Assembly: GCA_937911745.1 (NCBI GenBank)
Contig: CALDPX010000058.1
Span: forward strand, 62,001 to 126,000
Source of the DNA: an uncultured Alistipes sp.
Lineage (GTDB): Bacteria; Bacteroidota; Bacteroidia; Bacteroidales; Rikenellaceae
Direction of reading: 5' to 3'
Length of the DNA stretch: 64,000 bases
Positions 9,446 through 18,664 of the stretch are shown piece by piece. How positions within the stretch are numbered: position 1 is the stretch's first letter; every line of letters starts with the position of its first letter. Position numbers and translations under genes: made by a program. The notes beneath the pieces were generated by a model. It was not told where the DNA came from. It did no database searches and saw only the letters and a program-made list of their open reading frames with translations.

Positions 9446-11104
9446 ATGAAAATTTCATACAGAATACTTTTTGCCACCATAGCCCTACTATGCGGAGGTG
9501 GTGCAATGGCACAACAGCAAGGTGGTGACTTCTATGCCTCGCAGCGTGAGGGCTGGGCAGCAAAAGCCGAAGCCTCGAAACCCTCGCTCACAAAGACCGT
9601 CTATCGTCCCGTAGGACTTGTGGAGTCGGTCTATGACGATGCCGCATTCCAGAATTGGCGTATGGTACCTACCGAGCCTATGGAGGCTCTCTATGGAGTG
9701 TCGCTCAAAGAGAAACCCGTGTCGATTGTCGATTTCGGTCGCCATATGACGGGTTACTACACCTTCCGACTGAAAACCACCCATCGCACACAAGACGCAC
9801 CTATGCGCATACGCTTCACGTTTGCCGAGGTGCCCAGCGAACTCAACACCCCTCTCGACCCCTACAAAGGTACTCTGAGCCGTGCGTGGGTGCAGGACGA
9901 AACCCTTACCATCGAGCAGATTGACTGCGACATCACCATTCCTCGCCGCCTTGCGGGTAGGTATATGAAGATTGAACTATTGGGTGCATCGCCCGACTTT
10001 GACTTCCGTATGGAGGATATGTGGTTTACGGCTCAGTCATCCGCCGACCACGCAACGCTGCTGCCTCTGCCCGAGGGTACCTCCGAGGAGATTAGGGCTA
10101 TTAGCGAGGTGGCTATCGAAACCCTCCACGAGTGTATGCAGACCGTCTATGAGGATGGTCCCAAGAGGGATATGAGGCTCTGGATTGGCGACCTCTACCT
10201 CGAACAGTTGGCAAACATATACTCCTTCCGCCAGCACGACCTAACGAAGCGTTGCCTCTACCTTTTGGCATCGCTTGCAGCCGAGGATGGCAGACTCCAC
10301 GCCAACGTCTTCGAGCGTCCCGAGCCACACCCCCAATATGGCTCGCACGCGCTGGATTACAGCCTTATCTACAATGTGGCTCTCTTGGAGTATCTGAAAG
10401 CCACCAACGACTACGAAACCGCACGCGACCTGTGGGTGGTTGCCAAAAGACAGATTGACGATGCCAAAGGCTACCTTACCGAAGACTACATCTTCGATGC
10501 TGCACGCTATGGCGAGCCCATCTGGTTGGTATTCGATTGGAGGGATGGCTACGACCGCAGCGCATCTATTCAGGGCTTGATGATTTGGGCTTTGGAGAAT
10601 AGCAGCGAGTTGGCAGATATGCTCGGCAATGCTGCCGAAGCCAAAGAGTGGCGCAAGTTGGCCGCTACAATGCGCAAGGCTGCCCGCAAGCACCTCTACG
10701 ACAAGAAACAGGGCGTTGTGCTGAGCGGTCCCGAAGGACAAATATCCTACCTCTCGCAAGTGTGGGCAATCCTCTCCGATATTCTTACAGAGAAGGAGGG
10801 ACAGAGGGCTCTGAATGCCGTATTCGCTATGGACGATGTGGTTTATCCTGGTGCTCCCTACGCCTACCACTACCTCATTGAGGCTTGTGTTAAGTGCGGT
10901 CTGCACGAGGAGGCTCGTACTCGTCTTGTGGAGTATTGGGGCGGTATGGTAGAGCGTGGTGCCGACACCTTCTGGGAGGTCTATGACCCCGAGAATGAAG
11001 CCCTCTCGCCCTACAACTTCTTCGTTATTAACAGTTATTGCCACGCTTGGAGTTGTACGCCAATCTATTTTATTCAGAAATATCCCCAAATTTTTTGTAA
11101 ATAA
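9446..11104 (+). CDS. GH78-like alpha-L-rhamnosidase family protein (six-hairpin)
   Basis: 552 aa with a cleavable signal peptide (GGGAMAQ), so periplasmic. A beta-sandwich segment (about 75-200) precedes an (alpha/alpha)6 barrel. The barrel opens with EDGPKRDMRLWIGDLYLEQL near 235, the counterpart of the D-x-P-x-R-D-E-R-W-x-GD signature of GH78, has FDWRDGYDRSASIQGLMIWA near 365, and ends with SYCHAWSCTPIYFI. It is shorter than classical GH78 enzymes (about 700-1000 aa) and lacks their extra N-terminal domains. The RDMR in place of RDER changes a residue near the active site, so specificity may differ; related unsaturated-glucuronyl or other six-hairpin hydrolases are an alternative. Its stop overlaps the next start by one base. 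Confidence 0.72.
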   Translation: MKISYRILFATIALLCGGGAMAQQQGGDFYASQREGWAAKAEASKPSLTKTVYRPVGLVESVYDDAAFQNWRMVPTEPMEALYGVSLKEKPVSIVDFGRHMTGYYTFRLKTTHRTQDAPMRIRFTFAEVPSELNTPLDPYKGTLSRAWVQDETLTIEQIDCDITIPRRLAGRYMKIELLGASPDFDFRMEDMWFTAQSSADHATLLPLPEGTSEEIRAISEVAIETLHECMQTVYEDGPKRDMRLWIGDLYLEQLANIYSFRQHDLTKRCLYLLASLAAEDGRLHANVFERPEPHPQYGSHALDYSLIYNVALLEYLKATNDYETARDLWVVAKRQIDDAKGYLTEDYIFDAARYGEPIWLVFDWRDGYDRSASIQGLMIWALENSSELADMLGNAAEAKEWRKLAATMRKAARKHLYDKKQGVVLSGPEGQISYLSQVWAILSDILTEKEGQRALNAVFAMDDVVYPGAPYAYHYLIEACVKCGLHEEARTRLVEYWGGMVERGADTFWEVYDPENEALSPYNFFVINSYCHAWSCTPIYFIQKYPQIFCK

Positions 11105-12690
11105 TGAAACTTAGAGCACTTTTTGTTGCCGCTGTTGTGGCACTTGCGTTTGGGTGCGAAGAGGTACCCGAGCCCCCCGTAAATGAGAATCCCCAAGATC
11201 CCGAAAATCCATCGGTGGTGCAGGGTGACCTCCCCAAGTTCGACCGCTTTTACCTCTCGGCAGAGGTGAACGAAGGTTTGATAGAGGACTTTGAATGCCC
11301 CATCTCGGAGGGGAATGTGATAGATGTTGTATGCCCCCGCCTCGACTCTTCGGAGGGTATCATTCCTTCGTTCGAGGGCGACTTCAAGAGCGTGACCATA
11401 GAAGGTGTGGTACAGACCTCGGGTGTTACTGCTCAGGACTTCAACAACGAGGTGGTCTATCTGCTCTCCAACCCCGCAGGCAAGACCAACAAGTATACCG
11501 TGAGGATTCGCACTCTCAATGGTCTGCCCCGTGTGGATATACATACCGACGGCAAGCAGGCTGTAACGAGCAAAGAGACCTATGTCGCTGCTACAATCAA
11601 CATCTCCAACACCCCCGAGTTTGGCAATCTCTCGGCTCGCGGAGGCGTGAAGGGGCGTGGCAATGCAACGTGGACCAACTACCCCAAAAAGCCATACAAA
11701 ATTAAGTTTGACGAGAAGACCTCGGTGCTCGGTAAGCCCAAGAACAAACATTGGGTGCTGCTTGCAGAGTATTGCGACAAGTCACTGATGCGCACCGCTT
11801 ATATGAGTGCCGTTTCGGGTGCCATTGGTCTGCCGTGGACCATTAGCGTGCAGCACGTCGATTTGTACCTGAACGACCTCTATTTGGGTACTTATGTTCT
11901 GACCGAGCATGTCCGCAAAGACTCCGATAGGGTGGATTTGGAGGACGATGGTTTCCTCTTCGAGAACGACAATTACTACTACCAGGAGCCTCTCTATATG
12001 ACAACCTCGAAGAATTGGAAATATACATTCAAGTATCCCGATGCTGAGGATGGAGAGATAGTGAAGAATGATGACAACTACAACTTCATCTTGCAGTACA
12101 TGAACGACTTCGAGAAGGCACTTTACTCCAACGACTTCAAGGATGAGGAGAAGGGCTACCGCAAGTACATCGATGCAAGGAGTTTTGCCAAGTGGTACCT
12201 CGTGAACGAATTGACGGGTAACTTGGAGCCCAACATCTACTACTCCATGGTGAGCCGCAACGACAAGGTGCAGATGAATCCCGAGTGGGATGCAGAGTGG
12301 AGCCTCGGTCTTGCCGCGCGCGGTGATGATTGGGCTGGTTGGGAGTTGCCACCTGCCGAGAGTAGGGTTGATATAGAGATCTGGAAGAAGGAGCGTTATT
12401 TCCCCCGCCTCTTCGAGGACCCCTACTTCAAAAACCTCGTAAAAGAGGAGTGGGAGGCTTTCAAACCCAAGAAAGACGACATGCAAGCCGCACTCAGGGA
12501 GAAGGCTATGAGTATCATCCACTCCCAGAGCGACAACTTTACCAAATGGCCCATTTTGGAGAGTTACATCTCGGTTGGCTTGGTATGTTTGGGTAACTGG
12601 ATCGACGAGTATGAATATGTGGCAACTTTCTTCGACAACCGCTGTGAGTGGTTCGAGCAGTATGCCGCAAACGACTTCACAGTAAAATGA
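11104..12690 (+). CDS. CotH-family lipoprotein
   Basis: 528 aa. Lipobox FGCEEVPEPP with acidic mature start. About 110 residues of beta-rich, DUF-like N-terminal domain precede the CotH kinase-like core, recognised by GVKGRGNATWTNYPKKPYKI near 180, DLYLNDLYLGTYVLTEHVRK near 260, and WYLVNELTGNLEPN near 365. The later acidic motif reads EWDAEWSLG where CotH proteins usually have a D-F-D-W type motif, so one metal/active residue may be altered. CotH proteins of spores phosphorylate coat proteins; in Bacteroidota they occur as surface lipoproteins of uncertain role in glycan loci. The start ATG overlaps the preceding stop, indicating translational coupling and a shared transcript. Confidence 0.85.
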   Translation: MKLRALFVAAVVALAFGCEEVPEPPVNENPQDPENPSVVQGDLPKFDRFYLSAEVNEGLIEDFECPISEGNVIDVVCPRLDSSEGIIPSFEGDFKSVTIEGVVQTSGVTAQDFNNEVVYLLSNPAGKTNKYTVRIRTLNGLPRVDIHTDGKQAVTSKETYVAATINISNTPEFGNLSARGGVKGRGNATWTNYPKKPYKIKFDEKTSVLGKPKNKHWVLLAEYCDKSLMRTAYMSAVSGAIGLPWTISVQHVDLYLNDLYLGTYVLTEHVRKDSDRVDLEDDGFLFENDNYYYQEPLYMTTSKNWKYTFKYPDAEDGEIVKNDDNYNFILQYMNDFEKALYSNDFKDEEKGYRKYIDARSFAKWYLVNELTGNLEPNIYYSMVSRNDKVQMNPEWDAEWSLGLAARGDDWAGWELPPAESRVDIEIWKKERYFPRLFEDPYFKNLVKEEWEAFKPKKDDMQAALREKAMSIIHSQSDNFTKWPILESYISVGLVCLGNWIDEYEYVATFFDNRCEWFEQYAANDFTVK

Positions 12691-12985
12691 GTTTGTCTTG
12701 GCGAAAAAAAGTGTAATCCTTAATGCACCTAATAAAGAAGGCATTAAGTTGTACCATTTTGCAAAATCGCGTATTGAAATCTTGTTAATAAATAGTTTTT
12801 TTCAAGGGGACTTTCTCGCTACGGAGTGATTCCGCCAAAGTCCGAGAAATGAGGTTAGGAATGATTGGTTGATAATGTTGGTGGAGTGGGTGAGATGATA
12901 CATCTTGCCCGCTCAACTTTTCTTTTCAACGTGGTTTATAGGCACCATAACACCTTAAAACTCTTGTTATTTTGTGTGAGAAAAA
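12691..12985 (+). other. Non-coding gap between PUL and rimP operon
   Basis: No credible gene. It holds a hairpin CTTAATGC/GCATTAAG (12719-12748) without a T-run, and a second one with GGACTTT (12808-12814) paired to AAAGTCC (12837-12843) around an inner CGGA/TCCG stem. Either could end the PUL transcript; neither is a textbook terminator. Confidence 0.4.
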
Positions 12986-13016
12986 TTTGCGGTTTTTGCG
13001 AAATGTTGTATATTTG
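12986..13016 (+). promoter_or_regulatory. Bacteroidota promoter of rimP-nusA-infB
   Basis: TTTG at 12986-12989, a 19-base spacer, and TATATTTG at 13009-13016. This is an exact match to TTTG-N19-TAnnTTTG and lies 75 bases before the rimP start. Confidence 0.8.
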
Positions 13017-13021
13017 CACCA

Positions 13022-13063
13022 ACGAAACGATGTTCGGGGACCAGATGAGTCCCCGAATTTCGT
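13022..13063 (+). promoter_or_regulatory. Structured 5' leader hairpin of rimP
   Basis: TTCGGGGAC (13033-13041) pairs perfectly with GTCCCCGAA (13049-13057), and an outer ACGAAA (13022-13027) with TTTCGT (13058-13063), leaving a one-sided bulge. It begins at the predicted transcript 5' end and could regulate or protect the operon mRNA. Confidence 0.6.
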
Positions 13064-13090
13064 AGTATATGACTAAGTAAGTTGCTGAGT

Positions 13091-13558
13091 ATGATAGATG
13101 TAGTAAAGATACGCGAGGTCGCTGAGGCGGCATTGGAGGGCACCGACCGCTTTGTGGTCGATGTGAAGTGCTCGCCCGCAAACGAGATAGAGGTAGTAAT
13201 AGACGCCGATAGCAGTGTCGATTTGGACGCTTGTGTGGAGTTGAGCCGCAAAATTGAGGAGGCTTTCGACAGAGAGCAGGAGGATTACGAACTCTCGGTC
13301 TTCTCGGCAGGTGTGGGTCAGCCGCTCAAACTGCTCCGCCAATACTACAAACTCGTGGGCGAGAGTGTCGAGGTGTTGCTTGTGAGTGGCACAAAGATGC
13401 TCGCAACACTCAAAGAGGTGTCGCCCGAGGGTATCACCCTCTCTTATACCGAGCGCAAACTTGTCGAGGGCAAGAAACGCAAGGTGGAGGTTGAGGTGGA
13501 GGATTTCCACGCCTTCTCGGAGATTAAGTGGGTTAAAGAATTTTTGGATTTTAAGTAA
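13091..13558 (+). CDS. rimP: Ribosome maturation factor RimP
   Basis: 155 aa. An N-terminal alpha/beta domain (VVDVKCSPANEIEVVIDAD) carries the DACVELSRKIEEAFDRE helix; the C-terminal SH3-like domain has LLVSGTKMLATLKEVS. RimP assists 30S subunit assembly. The ATG at 13091 is preferred over an in-frame TTG nine bases upstream because it gives the normal family length. It is the first gene of the canonical rimP-nusA-infB order. Confidence 0.93.
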   Translation: MIDVVKIREVAEAALEGTDRFVVDVKCSPANEIEVVIDADSSVDLDACVELSRKIEEAFDREQEDYELSVFSAGVGQPLKLLRQYYKLVGESVEVLLVSGTKMLATLKEVSPEGITLSYTERKLVEGKKRKVEVEVEDFHAFSEIKWVKEFLDFK

Positions 13559-13646
13559 ATTGAAGTCAATCCCATATCTCCCATTACTCTCATAACTCCC
13601 ATTGGAGCAGAACAAGGGTTACACTAAAAATTTTTGGGCGACTTTT

Positions 13647-13661
13647 GTGCCAGAGTGGCAC
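13647..13661 (+). other. Short hairpin in the rimP-nusA gap
   Basis: GTGCCA-gag-TGGCAC, perfect six-base-pair stem, first of three consecutive hairpins before nusA. The text around it (tttttgggcgactttt) copies part of the double-hairpin element that follows. Confidence 0.5.
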
Positions 13662-13703
13662 TTTTGTGCTGGGAATGCAAATATAGGGCTTAGCAAAGGT
13701 AAA

Positions 13704-13756
13704 GCGATACGCAGTATCGCACAAAAATTTTTGGGCGACTTTTTATAAAAAGTCGC
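13704..13756 (+). repeat. Double-hairpin leader element, copy before nusA
   Basis: GCGATAC-gca-GTATCGC (13704-13720), then a 22-base perfect palindrome GCGACTTTTTATAAAAAGTCGC-type at 13735-13756. The same pair occurs before infB (15265-15317) and the MFS gene (43979-44031), 35-55 bases before each start. Confidence 0.8.
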
Positions 13757-13793
13757 AAAAGAGAAACAACAAAAAACTAAAATATAACGACAA

Positions 13794-15017
13794 ATGGAGA
13801 ATTTGATTAGCAATTTTGCCGAGTTTAAGGAGCTGAAAAACATCGACAAAAGCACAATGATTGGTGTTTTGGAGGACGTATTCCGTCACTATCTCCAAAA
13901 GACCTACGAGACAGACGAGAACTTTGATGTCATCATCAACCCCGAGAAGGGCGACTTGGAGATTTGGCGCAACCGTGTCATCGTTGAGGATGGCGCAGTG
14001 GAGAACCCCAATCAGCAGATTGCCCTCAGCGAGGCTCGCAAACTCGATGCCACCTACGAGGTAGGCGAGGAGGTGTCCGACCAGCTCGAAATGGCATCGT
14101 TCGGTCGCCGTGCAGTGCTTTCGCTCCGCCAGAACTTGGCATCGCGCATCCTCGACTTGGAGAAGGCTAACCTCTTCGAGAAGTATAGCGAGAAGGTGGG
14201 CGAGATTATCTCGGGCGAGGTATATCAGGTGTGGAAAAAGGAGATTTTGGTGCTCGATGACGAGGGTAACGAACTCGTGTTGCCCAAAGGCGAGCAGATT
14301 CCCAGCGACTTCTTCCGCAAGGGCGACAACATCAAAGCCATTGTGTCGAAGGTTGAGATGCGCAACAACAACCCTGTGATTATCCTCTCGCGTACTGCTC
14401 CCGAGTTCTTGCAGAGGCTCTTTGAGGCTGAGGTACCCGAGATTTTCGATGGTCTTATCACCATCAAGAAGATTGTCCGCATCCCCGGCGAGAGGGCTAA
14501 GGTGGCTGTGGAGTCGTATGACGACCGCATCGACCCCGTAGGTGCTTGTGTGGGCGTAAAAGGCTCGCGTATCTACTCCGTAGTTAAGGAGTTGAAGAAC
14601 GAGAATATCGATGTTGTAAACTGGACTTCGAACACCACGCTGCTCATTCAGAGGGCTCTCAACCCCGCAAAGATTACTTCCATCTCGCTCGATGAGGCTA
14701 AGAAGACCGCTTCGGTCTACCTCAAACCCAGCGAGGTGTCGCTTGCTATCGGTAAGGGCGGTCTGAATATCCGCTTGGCAACGATGCTTACGGGCTATGA
14801 CATTGACGTATTCCGCGATGCAGACGAGGAGGATGTGGACCTCGATGAGTTCAATGACGAGATTGAGCAGTGGATTATCGATACCTTCAAACGTATCGGC
14901 TGCGACACCGCCAAGAGCGTCTTGGAACTCTCGAATGAGGAACTTGCTAAGCGCACCGACCTCGAAGAGGAGACTATCGAGGAGGTTGTTCGCATACTCC
15001 GCGCCGAGTTCGAATAA
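13794..15017 (+). CDS. nusA: Transcription termination/antitermination factor NusA
   Basis: 407 aa: N-terminal RNA-polymerase-binding domain (1-130), S1 domain (about 135-200), then two KH domains with RIPGERAKVAVESYDDRIDP, GACVGVKGSRI and VSLAIGKGGLNIRLA. A short acidic tail follows; the C-terminal acidic repeats of enterobacterial NusA are absent, as in most Bacteroidota. NusA modulates pausing, termination and antitermination. It is second in the rimP-nusA-infB operon but separated from rimP by 235 bases containing three hairpins, so read-through into nusA may be controlled. Confidence 0.96.
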   Translation: MENLISNFAEFKELKNIDKSTMIGVLEDVFRHYLQKTYETDENFDVIINPEKGDLEIWRNRVIVEDGAVENPNQQIALSEARKLDATYEVGEEVSDQLEMASFGRRAVLSLRQNLASRILDLEKANLFEKYSEKVGEIISGEVYQVWKKEILVLDDEGNELVLPKGEQIPSDFFRKGDNIKAIVSKVEMRNNNPVIILSRTAPEFLQRLFEAEVPEIFDGLITIKKIVRIPGERAKVAVESYDDRIDPVGACVGVKGSRIYSVVKELKNENIDVVNWTSNTTLLIQRALNPAKITSISLDEAKKTASVYLKPSEVSLAIGKGGLNIRLATMLTGYDIDVFRDADEEDVDLDEFNDEIEQWIIDTFKRIGCDTAKSVLELSNEELAKRTDLEEETIEEVVRILRAEFE

Positions 15018-15141
15018 TTTGCTGCATCTCGCGGGCATCTGCTGCGTTATGCTCGGGCTCGGATTGCTCATTTGCGCTAAGCAAACTCCGCATCCTCGCC
15101 TTTCGCAAGCCTTGCATCTGCTCCGCAATATACAGCAAATT
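15016..15141 (+). repeat. Nested-palindrome intergenic element, nusA-infB copy
   Basis: Outer arms AATTTGCTG (15016-15024) and CAGCAAATT (15133-15141), with the core TTTGC-gctaa-GCAAA at 15071-15085. It closely resembles the copy at 27115-27240 (shared gctcgggctcgga and tcgcaagccttgcatctg). Confidence 0.75.
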
Positions 15142-15192
15142 GAAATTTTTGTTTTTAGGGGCGATTTCTGCGTTACGCTTGCGCTCGAAATA

Positions 15193-15240
15193 GGGTCTAA
15201 CGTCTAACGTCTAACGTCAATAGTCCTAAGGCTTATAGGG
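15193..15240 (+). repeat. 7-bp tandem repeat TCTAACG with degenerate tail
   Basis: Three TCTAACG units followed by variants kept in seven-base register (TCAATAG, TCCTAAG, GCTTATA). The same string recurs at 30350-30415 and, reversed, at 27285-27323. Confidence 0.8.
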
Positions 15241-15264
15241 CATATAAGGCGTAGCAAAGGTAAA

Positions 15265-15317
15265 GCGATACGCAGTATCGCATAAAAGTTTTTGGTTCCG
15301 CTTTTTACAAAAAGCGG
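15265..15317 (+). repeat. Double-hairpin leader element, copy before infB
   Basis: First hairpin GCGATAC-gca-GTATCGC (15265-15281) as before nusA. The second stem has changed to CCGCTTTTT/AAAAAGCGG (15298-15317) on both arms together, so pairing is kept while sequence is not. Confidence 0.8.
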
Positions 15318-15354
15318 AGAAAAAAGAAAGAGAAACAACAAAAAAATATAGCAA

Positions 15355-18168
15355 ATGGAGAAAAAACTGAGACTCGTACAGGTTGCAAGAGAGTTCAAGG
15401 TTGGTCTGGGCACCATTACCGAATTTCTCGAAAAGAAAGGTATCAAGGACGTAGCACCCAACACATTGGTGGAGAGTGATGTCTATGCTTTGTTGGAGAA
15501 GGAGTTTGGCGGCAATCATCTTGGTGGTGAGAGGGATAGTGTACGCGAGCGTATGAACCTCAAACAGGAGAGTGTGTCGCTGGGCGACAAGAAGGAGCAC
15601 GCTCACGAGGAGCAGGAGGTGGTCATCAAGAGCGGCAGTTTCATCCGCACCGAGGTGCCACAGCCCAAGGTGCTGGGTAAGATTGACCTCACACCCAAGA
15701 GTGCCCCTGCGCCCAAGCCTGAGGCTCCTGCGAAGCCTGCCGAGCCTAAGCCACAGCCCGAGAAGGTGAGCGAGCAACCCGCTGCACCTAAGGCTGTCTC
15801 CGCACCCAAAGTTGAACCCAAGGTGGAATCCAAGCCCGCACCACAACACACTCCCAAAGCCGAGCCCAAGCCTGCTGCACAGCCCAAACCTGCACAGCCT
15901 GTGGCTAAGGTGGAGGTTAAGAGTGCTCCCGCGGAGCCTAAGGCTCCCGTTGCGGATGCAGAGGCTCAGCATAAGACCTATGACGAGCGTCTGGCAGAGA
16001 GCAAAGAGGTCTTCCGTCTGGATAATAACAACCTCTCGGGTCCCAAGGTGCTGGGTAAGATAGATGTTGATAGTTTGCGTAAGAGTGCCGAGCCTTCGCA
16101 CCGCGAGAAACGCAAACGTATCAAAGACAAGGTGGATGTGAATAAACCCCAGCACGGTGGCGGCAAGTCCCAGCAGGGTGGTGGTCAGAATGGCAACCAA
16201 CAACCCACCTCTAAGAAGGATAAGAAGAATAAACAGAAGAACGCACCCAAGCCCGTTGTTCGCCCCGAGGTGAGCGATGAGGAGGTGCAGAAGCAGATTA
16301 AGGATACGCTGGCAAGGCTTACGGCTAAGGGTGGTAAGAGCAAAGGCTCGGTTCACCGCAAGGAGAAACGTCAGGCTGTGGCGGAGCGTATGGAGGCTGA
16401 ATTCGAGCAGTCGATGAATGAGAGCAAGGTGCTTAAACTCACCGAGTTTGTGACCGTTAGTGACTTGGCTACGATGATGAACGTAGGCGTTACGGATGTT
16501 ATCACAACCTGTATGAACCTCGGACTTATGGTCTCCATCAACCAGCGTCTGGATGCCGAGGCACTCGTTATTGTTGCCGAGGAGTATGGCTTCAAGGTGG
16601 AGTTCGTGAGCGTGGAGATTCAGGAGGCTATCGAGGATGTTGCCGACAGCGAGGAGGACCTCGTGGCACGTCCACCTATCGTCACCGTAATGGGTCACGT
16701 TGACCACGGTAAGACTTCGCTGCTGGATAATATCCGCAAGACCAACGTCATCGCTGGTGAGGCGGGTGGTATCACCCAGCACATCGGTGCTTATAGCGTG
16801 AAGTATGAGGGTAAGACCATCACCTTCCTCGACACCCCCGGTCACGAGGCGTTTACGGCTATGCGTGCGCGTGGTGCTCAGGTTACCGATGTGGCTATCA
16901 TCATTGTTGCAGCCGACGATAAGGTTATGCCCCAGACCGTTGAGGCTATCAACCACGCTGTTGCAGCAGGTGTTCCTATGGTATTTGCTATCAATAAGAT
17001 AGATAAGCCCGCTGCCAACCCCGATGCTATCAAGGAGCAACTCGCCAATATGAACTACTTGGTGGAGGATTGGGGCGGTAAGTACCAGTCGCAGGATATC
17101 TCCGCAAAGCAGGGTATCAACCTTGACAAACTCTTGGAGAAGGTGCTCTTGGAGGCTGAACTTTTGGACTTGAAGGCTAACCCCAACAAGAAGGCTGTGG
17201 GTACCGTCATTGAGTCCTCGCTCGACAAGGGACGTGGCTATGTGGCTACGGTGCTTGTAGAGAATGGAACGCTCCGCACCGGCGATGTTATACTTTCGGG
17301 TACCCATACGGGTCGTGTGAAAGCAATGTTCAACGAGCACGGCAAGAAGGTCAGCGAGGCAGGTCCCGCAACTCCCGTATTGGTACTTGGTCTGAATGGC
17401 GCACCCCAGGCAGGCGATAAGTTCAACGTGATGGACGATGACCGTAGCGCAAGGGAGATTGCCACCAAGCGTGAACAGTTGCAGCGTATTCAGGGTATCA
17501 AGACACAGAAACACGTCACCCTTGACGAGATTGGTCGCCGTATCGCTATCGGCAACTTCAAGGAACTCAACATCATTGTCAAAGGCGATGTGGACGGCTC
17601 CATTGAGGCTATGACCGACTCGCTCTTGAAACTCTCCACCGAGACCGTACAGGTTAACGTCATCCACAAGGCTGTGGGTCAGATTACCGAGGGCGATGTG
17701 CTCCTCGCTGCTGCCTCCAACGCCGTTATTGTGGGCTTCCAGGTACGTCCTTCGGCTGGCGCAAGGAAGATTGCCGAGAATGAGGCTATCGAAATTCGCC
17801 TATACTCCATCATCTACGATGCTATCAACGACATCAAAGACGCTATCGAGGGTATGTTGGAGCCTGAGATGAAGGAGGAGATTATGGGTACTGTCGAGGT
17901 TCTCGAAACCTTCAAGATTAGCAAGGTGGGTACCATTGCAGGTGGTATTGTCCGCGAGGGTAAAATTACCCGCACCTCGCCCATCCGTGTCATCCGTGAC
18001 GGTATTGTTATCTACACCGGTCGCCTTGGCTCTCTCAAACGCTTCAAGGACGATGCTAAGGAGGTAACACTCAATATGGAGTGCGGTCTTAACATCGAGT
18101 CGTACAATGATATTAAGATTGGAGATATAATCGAGTCTTACGACCAGGTAGAGGTTAAAAAGAAGTAA
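15355..18168 (+). CDS. infB: Translation initiation factor IF-2
   Basis: 937 aa. An N-terminal IF2_N helix-turn segment (VAREFKVGLGTITEFLEKKG) is followed by about 300 residues of Pro/Ala/Lys-rich linker, a second IF2_N (about 360-420), and the GTPase core with G1 VMGHVDHGKTSLLD near 445, G3 DTPGHEAF near 495, and G4 NKIDK. The C-terminal C1/C2 domains close the protein. IF-2 brings initiator tRNA to the ribosome. The low-complexity linker is why a long antisense reading frame exists opposite; that frame is not a gene. Confidence 0.97.
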   Translation: MEKKLRLVQVAREFKVGLGTITEFLEKKGIKDVAPNTLVESDVYALLEKEFGGNHLGGERDSVRERMNLKQESVSLGDKKEHAHEEQEVVIKSGSFIRTEVPQPKVLGKIDLTPKSAPAPKPEAPAKPAEPKPQPEKVSEQPAAPKAVSAPKVEPKVESKPAPQHTPKAEPKPAAQPKPAQPVAKVEVKSAPAEPKAPVADAEAQHKTYDERLAESKEVFRLDNNNLSGPKVLGKIDVDSLRKSAEPSHREKRKRIKDKVDVNKPQHGGGKSQQGGGQNGNQQPTSKKDKKNKQKNAPKPVVRPEVSDEEVQKQIKDTLARLTAKGGKSKGSVHRKEKRQAVAERMEAEFEQSMNESKVLKLTEFVTVSDLATMMNVGVTDVITTCMNLGLMVSINQRLDAEALVIVAEEYGFKVEFVSVEIQEAIEDVADSEEDLVARPPIVTVMGHVDHGKTSLLDNIRKTNVIAGEAGGITQHIGAYSVKYEGKTITFLDTPGHEAFTAMRARGAQVTDVAIIIVAADDKVMPQTVEAINHAVAAGVPMVFAINKIDKPAANPDAIKEQLANMNYLVEDWGGKYQSQDISAKQGINLDKLLEKVLLEAELLDLKANPNKKAVGTVIESSLDKGRGYVATVLVENGTLRTGDVILSGTHTGRVKAMFNEHGKKVSEAGPATPVLVLGLNGAPQAGDKFNVMDDDRSAREIATKREQLQRIQGIKTQKHVTLDEIGRRIAIGNFKELNIIVKGDVDGSIEAMTDSLLKLSTETVQVNVIHKAVGQITEGDVLLAAASNAVIVGFQVRPSAGARKIAENEAIEIRLYSIIYDAINDIKDAIEGMLEPEMKEEIMGTVEVLETFKISKVGTIAGGIVREGKITRTSPIRVIRDGIVIYTGRLGSLKRFKDDAKEVTLNMECGLNIESYNDIKIGDIIESYDQVEVKKK

Positions 18169-18179
18169 TCTCGCGGGTA

Positions 18180-18247
18180 ACTTTCGCACAAAATTTCAGA
18201 GAGCGGCTTCCTCATTTGCGCTAAGCAAACTGCGGAGCCGCTCCTTT
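18180..18247 (+). repeat. Nested-palindrome intergenic element after infB
   Basis: GAGCGGCT (18201-18208) pairs with AGCCGCTC (18236-18243) around TTTGC-gctaa-GCAAA (18215-18229). It lies just behind the infB stop and ends in a T-containing run, so it may terminate the operon. Confidence 0.75.
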
Positions 18248-18248
18248 A

Positions 18249-18498
18249 TTTTGCACGAAATTTCCTCCACGATATCACTCCTTTTTTAACCTCTACCAAT
18301 TCTTGGTAAACTGCGGACTCGCCTTCTTGTTTGGCACAAAATCCACCTCACTCTCTGCGTTTTTCTTTTCTTTTTCTATACGCTCCTTTTTTAACCTCCA
18401 CCGCCTCTCGGTAAACTACGGACTCGTACCTTTTTTGCACGAAATTTCCTCCACGATATCACTCCTTTTTTAACCTCTACCGCCACTTGGTAACCTGC
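18249..18498 (+). repeat. Threefold direct repeat in the infB-18724 gap
   Basis: A 49-base tract is identical at 18249-18297 and 18433-18481; a third, partial unit (ctccttttttaacctccacc) begins near 18386. Each is followed by a ggtaaactgcggactcg-like end. The 555-base gap has no gene; the rest of it is T-rich with the promoter of the next gene at its end. Confidence 0.8.
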
Positions 18499-18664
18499 GG
18501 GAGGATTTTTTTCGCAAGCCTTGCATTCATCCCGTTATTTTACATTTTTCTAACCGTTGCACCCTTTTTACCTTTGAGCCTCAAAAGACTCTCTGACAGC
18601 GTTCCTTCTTGCCCAAAGGAAGAATTTAGGGCGGGGATAATTCTCAATTACCAATATATAGGTG

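Noticed and set aside
15226..17667. Minus-strand open frame of 813 codons opposite infB
   Set aside because: It mirrors the Lys/Glu/Pro-rich coding of infB, has no family motifs or promoter, and infB is certain.
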